In this document: one piece after another, positions 24,910-34,085 of the stretch
Position numbering within the stretch: the first letter of the stretch is position 1
Layout: each line of letters begins with the position of its first letter
Assembly (NCBI RefSeq): GCF_002285495.1
Contig: NZ_CP016786.1
Coordinates: 572,001 to 636,000 of the forward strand
Source: Clostridium isatidis
GTDB taxonomy: Bacteria > Bacillota > Clostridia > Clostridiales > Clostridiaceae
Direction of reading: 5' to 3'
DNA: 64,000 nucleotides
The notes under the pieces: model-generated
What the model was told of the DNA's origin: nothing
The model's database searches: none
What the model saw: only the letters and a program-made list of their open reading frames with translations
Program-made: the position numbers and the translations under genes

Positions 24910-25788
24910 ATGAAAGGTATAATATTAGCTGGAGGTTCAGGAACAAGATTATATCCAGTTACAAAAGCAATGTCGAAACAAATGGTTCCTATATATGATA
25001 AGCCGATGATTTATTATCCAATGTCTGTGCTTATGTTAGCAGGTATAAGGGAAATATTAATAATATCAACACCAAGAGATATTGTTAACTTTAAGGAATT
25101 ATTCAAGGATGGTTCAGAACTGGGATTAAGTATAGAATATGCAATTCAAGAAAAGCCAAATGGCTTAGCAGAAGCTTTTATAATTGGAGAGGATTTTATA
25201 GGTGATGATAATGTTGCTATGATTCTTGGGGATAATATTTTTTATGGACAAAGCTTCTCAAGTCATTTAAAAGAAGCTGCTTCTATAGAAAAGGGAGCTA
25301 TGATCTTTGGATATTATGTACAAGATCCAAGGTCTTTTGGAGTAGTTGAGTTTGATGAAAATAATAATGTAATTTCAATAGAGGAAAAACCGGAAAAACC
25401 AAAGTCAAAATATGCAGTTCCAGGTTTATATTTTTATGATAACACTGTTGTTAAAAAGGCAAAGGAATTAAGACCTTCTGCAAGAGGAGAACTTGAAATA
25501 ACAGATTTAAATAGAATTTATATGGAAGAAGGAACATTAAAAGTAAACTTGCTTGGAAGAGGAATGGCTTGGTTAGATACAGGAACTCATTCTTCAATGC
25601 TTCAAGCATCTAATTTTGTTGAAGCTATTCAAAATACTCAAGGAACTTATATTGCTTGTCTTGAAGAAATTGCTTTTAGAAATCACTGGATTAGTTCAGA
25701 AAAAGTTCTTAAATTAGCAAAACCTTTAATGAAAACAAGTTATGGAAAATACTTGGAGGCAATTGTAGATGAGTATAATAATAGATAA
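24910..25788 (+). CDS. rmlA: Glucose-1-phosphate thymidylyltransferase RmlA
   Basis: A 292-residue enzyme with the nucleotide loop 'LAGGSGTRLYPVTKAMSKQM', 'PMIYYPMSVLMLAGI', 'LGDNIFYG' (metal Asp), 'EEKPEKPKSKYAVPGLYFYD' and 'WLDTGTHSSM'. It makes dTDP-glucose, the entry point for both dTDP-rhamnose and dTDP-4-amino sugars. With RmlB (43497), RmlC (40569) and RmlD (42561) it completes the rhamnose route, though the four genes are split between the two ends of the cluster. AAGGAG precedes the ATG. Confidence 0.96.
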   Translation: MKGIILAGGSGTRLYPVTKAMSKQMVPIYDKPMIYYPMSVLMLAGIREILIISTPRDIVNFKELFKDGSELGLSIEYAIQEKPNGLAEAFIIGEDFIGDDNVAMILGDNIFYGQSFSSHLKEAASIEKGAMIFGYYVQDPRSFGVVEFDENNNVISIEEKPEKPKSKYAVPGLYFYDNTVVKKAKELRPSARGELEITDLNRIYMEEGTLKVNLLGRGMAWLDTGTHSSMLQASNFVEAIQNTQGTYIACLEEIAFRNHWISSEKVLKLAKPLMKTSYGKYLEAIVDEYNNR

Positions 25789-25817
25789 TATTATTAAAAT
25801 CATAGGAGCAATAAATA

Positions 25818-27119
25818 ATGAATGTTAAGGAAAGAAAATATATTGTGAATTTGATGGTATTTTCATTCTCTATTTTTATGTTGTACGCAGTAATAATTCC
25901 ATTTAATAATGCACCTGATGAACAATTAAGGTTTGATATTGTGGATTTTATACTCAAATATAAGGAATTGCCAATTGGTGGTGATCCAAGATTATTCTAT
26001 GGTGATTTTGGAGTTACTTACGCTTTTAAGCCTTATATTGCATATGTATTTTCAGCTTTACTTTGTATCTTGGCTGAGTTACTAAAAATAAATATTGAGC
26101 CTTTTATGATTTCGAGATTTTTTTCCGTATTATGTGGTGTTGGAACAGTTTATTTTACTTATTTAATTTGTAAAAAAATATTTAAAGAAAGCAAAATTAA
26201 GTATGTATTACCTATATTTTTTGCTAGTATTCCTCAATTTTCCTTTTTGAATTCTTATGTTAATCAGGATTCATTAATGATTTTTTTAAGTTCAATAACA
26301 GTATTTTTGTGGATTGAAGGAATTTCAAACAATTGGGAGTGGGACATTGTAATAAAGATTTCAATAGTAAATGGGATTATAATGTTAACCTATATGAACG
26401 GCTACTCTATAATTTTATGTACAGTTATACTAGTGATATTAACATATAAAAATAAAAATTCAGAGTTTTTTAAGAAGACTATGTTTTTTACTCTGATATC
26501 TCTTTTAATTAGTGGATGGTTTTTTGTTAGAAATTTGATTATTTATAATGGTGAGTTATTTGGAGACACTATTTCATTAGAATTACAAGAGAAATTAGCA
26601 ATAGATTCTTTGAAGCCTTCATTAAGGGATGTTCCTTATAAACATGGCTTAAATATGATTACTATGTTAATTAAAACTGATTGGTTAAAAAAGACATTTA
26701 TGAGTTTTTGGGCTATGTTAGGTAATATGGATATAAGGTTGAATTCAGTTTATTATTATCTATTTATGGTAATATCTATGTTAACGGTCTTAGTAATAAT
26801 TGCGAAGGTTAAAAGTGCAATAGTAAATAGAAAATATAATGATGCATTTAAGTTGAGAATAGTTTTTATTTTCGAAATTTTAATAGTAATAATATTATCG
26901 ATAATTTATTCGACATATAATGATTTTCAACCTCAAGGAAGGTATATATATCCAGCAATTATACCTATAATAATTTTTATAGGAGAAACTTTTGAGTATA
27001 TTATTAATAAATTTAGACTTAAGGAATGGATAGTATATTTATTCATTGGTGTAATAATTATTTTTAATATTGCTTTACCAATATTAGCTATGATTAAAAA
27101 ATATTATTTTGTTGTTTAG
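25818..27119 (+). CDS. DUF2142-like multispanning membrane protein
   Basis: A 433-residue membrane protein with about ten hydrophobic segments. The early 'FNNAPDEQLRFD' resembles the acidic 'PPDE..H' loop after the first helix of DUF2142/GT-C-like proteins, and 'QPQGRYIYPAIIPII' near the end is typical of that group. GT-C enzymes transfer sugars from lipid carriers on the outer face. Its stop overlaps the ribosome site of the next gene, so they are tightly coupled. It is either a glycosyltransferase using the Und-P sugar made by the gene at 31450 or another membrane step of polymer assembly. Confidence 0.65.
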   Translation: MNVKERKYIVNLMVFSFSIFMLYAVIIPFNNAPDEQLRFDIVDFILKYKELPIGGDPRLFYGDFGVTYAFKPYIAYVFSALLCILAELLKINIEPFMISRFFSVLCGVGTVYFTYLICKKIFKESKIKYVLPIFFASIPQFSFLNSYVNQDSLMIFLSSITVFLWIEGISNNWEWDIVIKISIVNGIIMLTYMNGYSIILCTVILVILTYKNKNSEFFKKTMFFTLISLLISGWFFVRNLIIYNGELFGDTISLELQEKLAIDSLKPSLRDVPYKHGLNMITMLIKTDWLKKTFMSFWAMLGNMDIRLNSVYYYLFMVISMLTVLVIIAKVKSAIVNRKYNDAFKLRIVFIFEILIVIILSIIYSTYNDFQPQGRYIYPAIIPIIIFIGETFEYIINKFRLKEWIVYLFIGVIIIFNIALPILAMIKKYYFVV

Positions 27120-27129
27120 GAGGAAAATA

Positions 27130-27786
27130 TTGATTAACAAAAAAAGGGGTAAAATTCTTTCAATACTTTTTTTACTTTGTATTATATTAATAATTTTAAT
27201 TAACTTTCCTAGGGGAAAAGAGTATACATATGTAAAAACTTTAAGCGGTAATATTGGTGATTTATCAGATATTTCAGAAATTAAACAGACTTTCTATGCA
27301 AATGAAGATAATTTATATGGAGTAGGGATAATATTTGGTAAATATATGAGTAAATATACTTCAGATATAGAAATTAAGATTTCTGATAAGGATAATAATG
27401 TTATTACAAAGGAGATTATTAATGGTAAAAATATTAAAGAAGGAAAATTTACTAAAATATACTTTGATCCAATTATGGTCTCAAAAGGAGAAGAATATAG
27501 TATATATATAAATTCTTTGGATAAGGATACTGAGCAGAAAATTACAATATATTCTTCGCTTTATAATGATTACACTTATGGGGATTTATATATAGATGGA
27601 GATGTTAAGGATTTTGATATTTCATTTATGGCAGAATATAAGAAAAGTATTAATAGTTCAATTTATGAAATTATTAGCCAGATGAATTTATCACCTATAT
27701 ATTTAATTATAATTATAGTAATACTTTTTACTAGTTTGTTTAACTTAATTAATATTATAAATAATTTGATTTCTGAGGAGAGATAA
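27130..27786 (+). CDS. Membrane-anchored extracytoplasmic beta-domain protein
   Basis: A 218-residue protein starting at TTG (27130); AGGAGG (27118-27123) straddles the previous stop, so this start is preferred over an upstream in-frame TTG at 27109. It has an N-terminal helix (about 8-25), an extracytoplasmic region of about 140 residues and a C-terminal helix. The middle domain resembles the N-terminal extracytoplasmic domain of the protein at 28984: 'QTFYANEDNL' versus 'QEFTSGENNL', 'IYFDPIMVSKGEEYSIYI' versus 'FVFSPINDSKDKEYIIKV', 'ITIYSS' versus 'ISLYAS'. This looks like a beta-sandwich, perhaps carbohydrate-binding. No function is known to me. Confidence 0.6.
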   Translation: MINKKRGKILSILFLLCIILIILINFPRGKEYTYVKTLSGNIGDLSDISEIKQTFYANEDNLYGVGIIFGKYMSKYTSDIEIKISDKDNNVITKEIINGKNIKEGKFTKIYFDPIMVSKGEEYSIYINSLDKDTEQKITIYSSLYNDYTYGDLYIDGDVKDFDISFMAEYKKSINSSIYEIISQMNLSPIYLIIIIVILFTSLFNLINIINNLISEER

Positions 27787-27788
27787 AT

Positions 27789-28910
27789 ATGAAAAAAATA
27801 TGTATATTAGGAATAGGAAATGCACAATTAGATGCTATTAATTATTGCAAAGAAAAGGGATATAAAGTTTATGCTTGTAGTTACAATGATCAAGGCAGAG
27901 ATAAAGCTGAATTAGATGATTTTAAAATTATAGATATCAAAGATATAGAAGGGGTAAAAAAATATGTTATTGATAATAAGATAGACATAGTTTATTCAGT
28001 TGGTTCAGATATAGCTATGCCAACGGTTGCTAAAGTAAGTGAGGAACTTAATTTACCTCATTTTATTACATATGAAACTGCACAAATTTGCCAGAATAAG
28101 TATCAATTACGTAAAGTTTTAGGAGAAGACTTTGAAGGAAATGTTAAATTTAAGTTAATTAAAAGCAAAGATGAAATAGATGAATGGAGAGAATACCCAG
28201 CAATACTAAAACCTGTAGATAGTCAAGGACAAAGAGGAGTTAGACTTATAAATAATAAGATTGAATTTGAAAAATATTTTGATGATTCTATGAGTTATTC
28301 TGTAAGAAAAGAATTAATTATTGAAGAATATATTGATGGTCCTGAAGTATCAGTAAATGCTTTTGCTGTTAATGGGGAAGTTATTTTTGCTTTAGTTTCA
28401 GATAGAATTGTTTTTGAAGATTTACCAGGAGGAATAATTAAAGAACATGTTGTTCCAACAAGTTTTTGTAGTGCTGATGTTGAAAAGAAAGTCAGAGAAA
28501 TAGCAATCAGTGTAATGAATAAATTAGGAATTTTAAATGGGCCGGCATATTTCCAAATAAAAATAATGAATGGTGTTCCAAAGATAATAGAGGTTACACC
28601 AAGACTTGATGGATGTCATATGTGGAATTTAATAAAACATTATACTGGAGTAAATCTTTTATCTATGACACTTGATTATTTAATGAGAGATTTAGATGTT
28701 GATTTTAATGAAGTAAGAGGAAAAGATTTATTAAAAAATGAGCCAAAAACATTAAAATTTTTATGTGAAGAAACTGGAGTTAAATATAATAGAGAAAAAT
28801 ATAATGTAGATAAAGCAGAATATTTACAATGGTATTATGAAAATGGAGATATAGTTAAGAAAATTAATGGCTATATGGAAAAAGGCGGTTACATAATAGA
28901 GAAAATTTAA
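27789..28910 (+). CDS. ATP-grasp ligase in polysaccharide cluster
   Basis: A 373-residue soluble enzyme of the ATP-grasp superfamily. An N-terminal Rossmann-like pre-ATP-grasp domain ('ILGIGNAQLDAI') is followed by the ATP-binding part with 'AILKPVDSQGQRGVRLI', 'IIEEYIDGPEVSVNAFAVNG', and 'IKIMNGVPKIIEVTPRLDG', where the Glu and following residues fit metal ligands. These enzymes form amide or ester bonds through an acyl-phosphate. In a surface-polysaccharide cluster next to a 4-amino-sugar aminotransferase, aminoacylation of a sugar amine is a reasonable guess, but substrates cannot be read. It follows the beta-domain gene by two bases, with GAGGAGA as ribosome site. Confidence 0.82.
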   Translation: MKKICILGIGNAQLDAINYCKEKGYKVYACSYNDQGRDKAELDDFKIIDIKDIEGVKKYVIDNKIDIVYSVGSDIAMPTVAKVSEELNLPHFITYETAQICQNKYQLRKVLGEDFEGNVKFKLIKSKDEIDEWREYPAILKPVDSQGQRGVRLINNKIEFEKYFDDSMSYSVRKELIIEEYIDGPEVSVNAFAVNGEVIFALVSDRIVFEDLPGGIIKEHVVPTSFCSADVEKKVREIAISVMNKLGILNGPAYFQIKIMNGVPKIIEVTPRLDGCHMWNLIKHYTGVNLLSMTLDYLMRDLDVDFNEVRGKDLLKNEPKTLKFLCEETGVKYNREKYNVDKAEYLQWYYENGDIVKKINGYMEKGGYIIEKI

Positions 28911-28983
28911 TAACTCTATTATGTATAATGGAAAAGAATTATATATTTAGAAGTTAATTAGAACCTAAATAAGGAGATAACAT

Positions 28984-31437
28984 ATGAATAAAATATATAA
29001 AAATAAAAAATTAGTTTTTCCATTAATATTAATTGTTGAGCTAATTTCTATTATCTTATGTTTAAATAAATTATTTTATTATGAAGATGTTACACAAGTT
29101 TTATCTTATGGTCCTACCGATAAAATAGTATCGGGGACAACAATAGAGCAAGAATTTACTAGTGGGGAAAATAATTTATCATCAGTAAGTTTATATATAG
29201 ATACTAAAGGTAGAGAAAATGCTTCTAATATTAATGTTTCTATTATAGATAAAAATAGTGGTAATGTATTAAGGAGTGTAATTAAGAACGCTAAGGATTT
29301 TAAAAACAATAATTATGAAGAATTTGTTTTTAGTCCAATTAATGATTCGAAAGATAAAGAGTATATTATTAAGGTTACATCAAGTGATGCTAATGAAGAG
29401 AACTCTATATCACTATATGCTTCTGAAAATAATGTTTATATTAATGGAAATATAATAATTAATGGAGAATCTCAAGAAAAAGATTTAAGATTTAAGACAT
29501 ATTATACTAATAAAATGTTTTTTGAAATTAATGGCCTAATTGAAGGTGGATATTTAAATAAATATATAGTCATTTCAATTTTGTTATTAATTTTAGTTTA
29601 TATTAATCTACTTATTTTATTTATTGTAAATAAAGTTTTAAATATAGATAGTAAAATTATCAATAAACTAAAAAAAGTATTCAACAAAGACAATAAAATT
29701 TTAAAGTGGATATATATAAATAAATACTTTTGTATTGGACTTTCTATTGTATTTATTTATGTTTTGCCTTATTTTTTACTTGGCGAAAATTCATATATAT
29801 TAATACATGATAATCTAGATTCAAATGTAACATGGTACAAAATTTTAGCAGAAAGTGGTCAATATTTTGGTTCTTATGATTCTACTATACCTAATATTAT
29901 GAATGGTGTTCCAAGAAATGTATTAGGTTCTGAGTTATTTGTACCAAGACTATTATATTTGATAATGAGCCCATTTTGGGCATATGTAACTAATCAATTA
30001 TTAATGAGAGTTGTGGCATATGTAGGAATGGTTTTATTATTAAAAAAACATATTGTAATTAAAGAAAATAAGTTTATTAAGAGAAATATTATTATTTATG
30101 GTGTTGCAGTATGTTTTGCCTTATTACCATTCTGGCCATCTGGTGGACTAAGTATTGCTGGTCAGCCTTTAGCGCTATATATTTTCTTAAATATAAGAGA
30201 AAATAAAGATAAATTCATTGATTGGATATTAATAGTTATTATTGCTATGTATTCTTCATTGGTATTAGCCTTTTCCTTCTTCTTATTAGGAATAGGTTTA
30301 ATTTGGTTATATGATTTAATAAGGCTTAAAAAGTTAAATATTAAGTTTTTATTATCCATAATTTTTATGGGAGTATGTTTCTTAGCTATTGAATACAGGT
30401 TGGTAGGAAGCATGTTCTTAGGTGATTCTTATGTATCTCATAGAACTGAATGGAATTTAAATGTAAAGACATTTAAAGCTTGTTTAAATATGGTTAGAGA
30501 TAACTTTTTAGAGGGGCAATACCAGGCAGCAAGTTTACATAAATACTTTATAAATTTTACAGTATTTTTGAATTTAGTAATAAGTATAAAGAAAAGAAAC
30601 TATAAAAAAACGCTGTTAGCTTTATTATTACTAGTAGGAATTTCATTTCTTTATGGTTTTTATGAATATTCGGGATTTGCAGCACTAAAAGATAAATTTG
30701 AATTATTAGGAACTTTTAGATTTAGTAGATTTAACTGGCTTCAGGCTCTAATATGGCATATACTATTTGCTTATTCTTTATTTCAAATTAGCAATTTTAT
30801 TACTGGATTAAAAATTAAAAATAAGAAATATACAGAAGTATTAGCTCAATTTATAATCTTAATAATAATTTGTGGTCAAATTACTTTTTCTTTTTACAAA
30901 AGTGATTTTAATACAGAATTTTTAAAGAAAAATCCTACATATAAAGAGTTTTATGCAGAAGATATTATGAATGAAATTAAAGAGTATATAGGAAAAGATC
31001 AAGAATCTTATAGAGTGGTAAGTATAGGCCTTGAACCAGCTATTACTCAATATAATGGCTTTTATACTTTAGACGGCTATCTGCCTAATTATCCTTTAGA
31101 ATATAAAAAGCAGTTTAGAAAAATAATTGAAAATGAATTAGAAAAAAATGAAGATGCTAAGGGATATTACGATAGATGGGGAAGTAAATTTTTTATTTTT
31201 CCATGTTATCCAGGAGACTTATTTAGTAAATTTAGAGCTGATAATAATAACTTTATAATACATAAAAATGATAAATATTATTTAAATTATTTAAATATAA
31301 ATTTTGATGTATTAAAAGAAATGGGATGCGAGTATATTTTAGCTGCGCTTCCTATTAATAATGAAAATATGATCTTATTAAATACGTTTGAAAATGATAA
31401 TTCATTTTGGAAAATTTATTTATATAAGATACAATAA
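28984..31437 (+). CDS. Large membrane protein with extracytoplasmic beta domain (DUF6044/GT-C-like)
   Basis: An 817-residue protein: N-terminal helix (about 10-28), extracytoplasmic beta domain (about 40-170) homologous to the protein at 27130, then about ten to twelve membrane helices and a soluble C-terminal part (about 650-817). After the second helix, 'YILIHDNLDSNVTWYKIL' resembles the acidic first loop of DUF6044/YfhO-type GT-C-like proteins. 'GVPRNVLGSELFVPRLLY' and 'GTFRFSRFNWLQALIW' are further recognisable loops. A lipid-linked sugar transferase role is inferred from topology and from the Und-P glycosyltransferase next door. AAGGAG precedes the ATG. Confidence 0.65.
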   Translation: MNKIYKNKKLVFPLILIVELISIILCLNKLFYYEDVTQVLSYGPTDKIVSGTTIEQEFTSGENNLSSVSLYIDTKGRENASNINVSIIDKNSGNVLRSVIKNAKDFKNNNYEEFVFSPINDSKDKEYIIKVTSSDANEENSISLYASENNVYINGNIIINGESQEKDLRFKTYYTNKMFFEINGLIEGGYLNKYIVISILLLILVYINLLILFIVNKVLNIDSKIINKLKKVFNKDNKILKWIYINKYFCIGLSIVFIYVLPYFLLGENSYILIHDNLDSNVTWYKILAESGQYFGSYDSTIPNIMNGVPRNVLGSELFVPRLLYLIMSPFWAYVTNQLLMRVVAYVGMVLLLKKHIVIKENKFIKRNIIIYGVAVCFALLPFWPSGGLSIAGQPLALYIFLNIRENKDKFIDWILIVIIAMYSSLVLAFSFFLLGIGLIWLYDLIRLKKLNIKFLLSIIFMGVCFLAIEYRLVGSMFLGDSYVSHRTEWNLNVKTFKACLNMVRDNFLEGQYQAASLHKYFINFTVFLNLVISIKKRNYKKTLLALLLLVGISFLYGFYEYSGFAALKDKFELLGTFRFSRFNWLQALIWHILFAYSLFQISNFITGLKIKNKKYTEVLAQFIILIIICGQITFSFYKSDFNTEFLKKNPTYKEFYAEDIMNEIKEYIGKDQESYRVVSIGLEPAITQYNGFYTLDGYLPNYPLEYKKQFRKIIENELEKNEDAKGYYDRWGSKFFIFPCYPGDLFSKFRADNNNFIIHKNDKYYLNYLNINFDVLKEMGCEYILAALPINNENMILLNTFENDNSFWKIYLYKIQ

Positions 31438-31449
31438 TGGGGGATTTTT

Positions 31450-32457
31450 ATGGAAAAATTATCTTTTGTGATACCTGTATATAATTCAGAAAAATCTATA
31501 AAGATAGTTATAGAAAAAATAATAGAATTAGTTAAAGGTTTAGGTAAATATGACTATGAAGTTGTATTAACTAACGATGGAAGTACTGATAATTCATTAG
31601 AGGTCTGTAAAGACATATGTAAAAATAATTCAAAGGTTAAGTTATTGAATTTATCTAGAAATTTTGGACAACATTCAGCAATATTAGCAGCTTTTAATAA
31701 TTTAACTGGTGACTATGTTATAAATATGGATGATGATCTTCAAACAAATCCATTAGAAGTAGAAAAGATGCTTAATAAGCTTATACAAGAAAATTATGAT
31801 ATTGTATATGCTAAATATAGTAATAAAAAACATTCTAACTGGAGAAATATTGGTACATTAGTAAATAAATATATGGCTGAAAAGATGATGGGTAAGCCAA
31901 AAGATATATCAATTGGAAGTTTTTATGTTGCAAGAAGATATGTTATTGACGAAGTAATAAAGTATAAAGGACCTTATCCATATGTTAGTGGATTATTATT
32001 GAGAGTAACTAAAAATATTGCTAATGTTGAAGTTGAACATAATAAGAGAGCTTTTGGAGAATCAAATTATAATTTTAGAAAGTTATTACTTTTATGGGTA
32101 AATGGATGTACAAATTTTTCTGTTTCTCCAATTAGATTATGTAATTACTTTGGAGCTTCTATAGGTATATTATCATTGATAATGCTTATTATATCTATTA
32201 TTAGAAGTTTCTTTGGATATAGTTCTCAAAATGCTATTTTTACTTCATTAATAATTATTGCTATATCAATAAATATGATACTAATGGGAATTGTTGGAGA
32301 ATATGTAGGACGTATTTTTATGTGTATTAATAATTCTCCTCAATATATTATTAAAGAAACTTTTAATTTTACTCATAATAATGAAATATATGATTTAAAA
32401 GTTGATAATAAAGAAATAGAACAATATGTAATAGAAGAAAATATTTCAAAGAAATAA
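31450..32457 (+). CDS. Undecaprenyl-phosphate glycosyltransferase (GtrB/ArnC-like, GT2)
   Basis: A 335-residue enzyme with a GT-A domain ('FVIPVYNSEKSI', 'LTNDGSTDNS', 'NLSRNFGQHSAILAAFNN', 'NMDDDLQTNP') and two C-terminal membrane helices (about 235-300). This is the dolichyl-phosphate-mannose-synthase-like GtrB/ArnC architecture: it transfers a nucleotide sugar to undecaprenyl phosphate with one phosphate, making donors used outside the membrane. The donor sugar is most likely the dTDP-amino sugar from the aminotransferase at 34086, because the half-size flippase pair lies between them. GGGGGA precedes the ATG. Confidence 0.88.
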   Translation: MEKLSFVIPVYNSEKSIKIVIEKIIELVKGLGKYDYEVVLTNDGSTDNSLEVCKDICKNNSKVKLLNLSRNFGQHSAILAAFNNLTGDYVINMDDDLQTNPLEVEKMLNKLIQENYDIVYAKYSNKKHSNWRNIGTLVNKYMAEKMMGKPKDISIGSFYVARRYVIDEVIKYKGPYPYVSGLLLRVTKNIANVEVEHNKRAFGESNYNFRKLLLLWVNGCTNFSVSPIRLCNYFGASIGILSLIMLIISIIRSFFGYSSQNAIFTSLIIIAISINMILMGIVGEYVGRIFMCINNSPQYIIKETFNFTHNNEIYDLKVDNKEIEQYVIEENISKK

Positions 32458-32469
32458 GGTGGGATTTTT

Positions 32470-33372
32470 GTGAAAATAGCTTTAACTGGCGGAACAGGCT
32501 TTCTTGGAAAATGGATTATTGATATGTACGGAGATAAATATGATTTTCTTTTAATTGGAAGAAATAAAGATATCAATGAGTTTGTATATAAACATAAGAA
32601 GTATAAATATGTTGCTACTGATTTTTCTAAAAATGATTTGATTGAAATGTTAAAGGGTGTAGATGCTGTAATTCATTTAGCAGCTCAGAGACCAGGAGTA
32701 GATTATGCAAATGAAGGCTTTGACGCTACAATGAAAAATATAGAAATGTCTATAAATATTTTTGAAGCATGTAGAACTAATAATATAAAAAATGTAGTAT
32801 TTGCATCATCAATTTCTAATTATAGTGAGAAAAATGAATTACCTTGGAAAGAAGATATGAATGTTCAGCCGCTAGGTTTTTATGGAATTGGAAAAGTCGC
32901 AGTGGAGAATATCGCTAATTACTATAATGAGAAAAAAGGTATGTTTATAAAGTGTTTAAGAGTAGCAAGAGTAGTAGGAGTTGGAGAAAGAGAAGGCTTT
33001 ATGCTTATGAATTTTATTAATCAGGCATATAGAAAAGAAACTCTTAATTTATTCGGAAAAGGAGTAGGAAGAAGAGAATATATTTATGTTAAAGATGTGG
33101 CTGACGCCTTCATAAAGGCAATAAATTGTCCAGATAAAAAGGGAATATTTAATATAGGAACAAATAAAAATACATCTCATAAGGAGTTAGCAGAAATAAT
33201 AAATAAAGTATTTGACAATGAAGGGAATTTAAAGCTTCTATCAGATAAACCAGAAGATACAACTAATTTTTTAATGGATTGTTCTAAAGCTACTAATGAA
33301 TTAGGATGGAAATATAAATGGGAGTTAGAAGATGCATTATATGACATGAAAAAAATAATGGATCTTAAATAA
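32470..33372 (+). CDS. NAD-dependent epimerase/dehydratase (extended SDR)
   Basis: A 300-residue SDR enzyme starting at GTG. 'LTGGTGFLGKW' binds the nucleotide, 'VFASSIS' and 'YGIGK' supply catalytic Ser, Tyr and Lys. 'GKGVGRREYIYVKDVADAF' and 'FNIGTNKNTSHKELAEII' are typical C-terminal motifs of nucleotide-sugar epimerases or reductases. It likely reshapes a dTDP- or UDP-sugar used in this cluster, perhaps an alternative 4-keto reduction or a 4-epimerisation, but the sequence does not decide. It sits 12 bases after the GtrB-like gene. Confidence 0.82.
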   Translation: MKIALTGGTGFLGKWIIDMYGDKYDFLLIGRNKDINEFVYKHKKYKYVATDFSKNDLIEMLKGVDAVIHLAAQRPGVDYANEGFDATMKNIEMSINIFEACRTNNIKNVVFASSISNYSEKNELPWKEDMNVQPLGFYGIGKVAVENIANYYNEKKGMFIKCLRVARVVGVGEREGFMLMNFINQAYRKETLNLFGKGVGRREYIYVKDVADAFIKAINCPDKKGIFNIGTNKNTSHKELAEIINKVFDNEGNLKLLSDKPEDTTNFLMDCSKATNELGWKYKWELEDALYDMKKIMDLK

Positions 33373-33385
33373 TGTAGGTGATTTT

Positions 33386-33754
33386 ATGGAAAAAGATAAT
33401 ATAGATAAAAAAAAATACAACTTTAAGGACATAATATTTTTAAACGCCATAATATTCTATTACCCAATTGTAAGTATATTAGCTAAAGTTGCATCACAAC
33501 ATGAGATTTTTTCTATAGATTTTATTAAGTGGTACTTTCTTCAGTTAGTCTCTATAGGTATATACGCTATTTTATGGCAAAAAGCAATTAAAAATTTTGA
33601 TTTATCTTTTGCGTATTCTAATAAGGCTTTAGTTATAATATATAATTTGTTTTGGGCAGCTATTTTATTTAACGAAACTATAACTATTAAAAATGTAGTT
33701 GGCTCAATAATAATATTAATTGGAATAAGGGTGATGGTAAAAGATGAGCATTAA
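33386..33754 (+). CDS. Half-size EamA/SMR flippase subunit (ArnE/ArnF-like), first
   Basis: A 122-residue protein with four hydrophobic segments, the size of a single SMR/ArnE unit. 'FAYSNKALVIIYNLFWAAIL' followed by 'FNETITIKNVVGSIIILIGI' matches the EamA C-terminal signature. It overlaps the next gene, of the same size and type, by 11 bases. ArnE and ArnF form a dimer that flips undecaprenyl-phosphate-aminoarabinose; adjacency to a GtrB/ArnC-like enzyme and a 4-amino-sugar aminotransferase supports the same role here for another amino sugar. Confidence 0.75.
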   Translation: MEKDNIDKKKYNFKDIIFLNAIIFYYPIVSILAKVASQHEIFSIDFIKWYFLQLVSIGIYAILWQKAIKNFDLSFAYSNKALVIIYNLFWAAILFNETITIKNVVGSIIILIGIRVMVKDEH

Positions 33755-34082
33755 AGGAATAGTTATCATATTAATTTCTATTGTACTAACTTCTTTATCT
33801 CAAGTATTACTTAAATTAAGTAGTAATAGAGAATATAAAAAACCGATATATGAATATTTAAATATATATGTAATATTTTCTTATGCCATGTTTTTTGTAA
33901 CTATGCTATTAAATACAATGGCTTTGAAACATATTAGTTTAAAAAGTATCCAAGTATTTATGTCACTAAGCTATTTATTTATACTCATATTAAGTAAAAT
34001 AATCCTAAAAGAAAAAATTACAAAAAATAAAATTTTAGGAAATATCATAATTGCTTTAGGCATTATAATTTTTAATATATAG
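33744..34082 (+). CDS. Half-size EamA/SMR flippase subunit (ArnE/ArnF-like), second
   Basis: A 112-residue four-helix membrane protein. 'ALKHISLKSIQVFMSLSYLF' and 'LKEKITKNKILGNIIIALGI' give the EamA/SMR signature. The two subunits are clearly different in sequence, which fits a heterodimer. Its ATG lies inside the preceding gene, and the aminotransferase begins four bases after its stop. Confidence 0.75.
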   Translation: MSIKGIVIILISIVLTSLSQVLLKLSSNREYKKPIYEYLNIYVIFSYAMFFVTMLLNTMALKHISLKSIQVFMSLSYLFILILSKIILKEKITKNKILGNIIIALGIIIFNI

Positions 34083-34085
34083 GGA

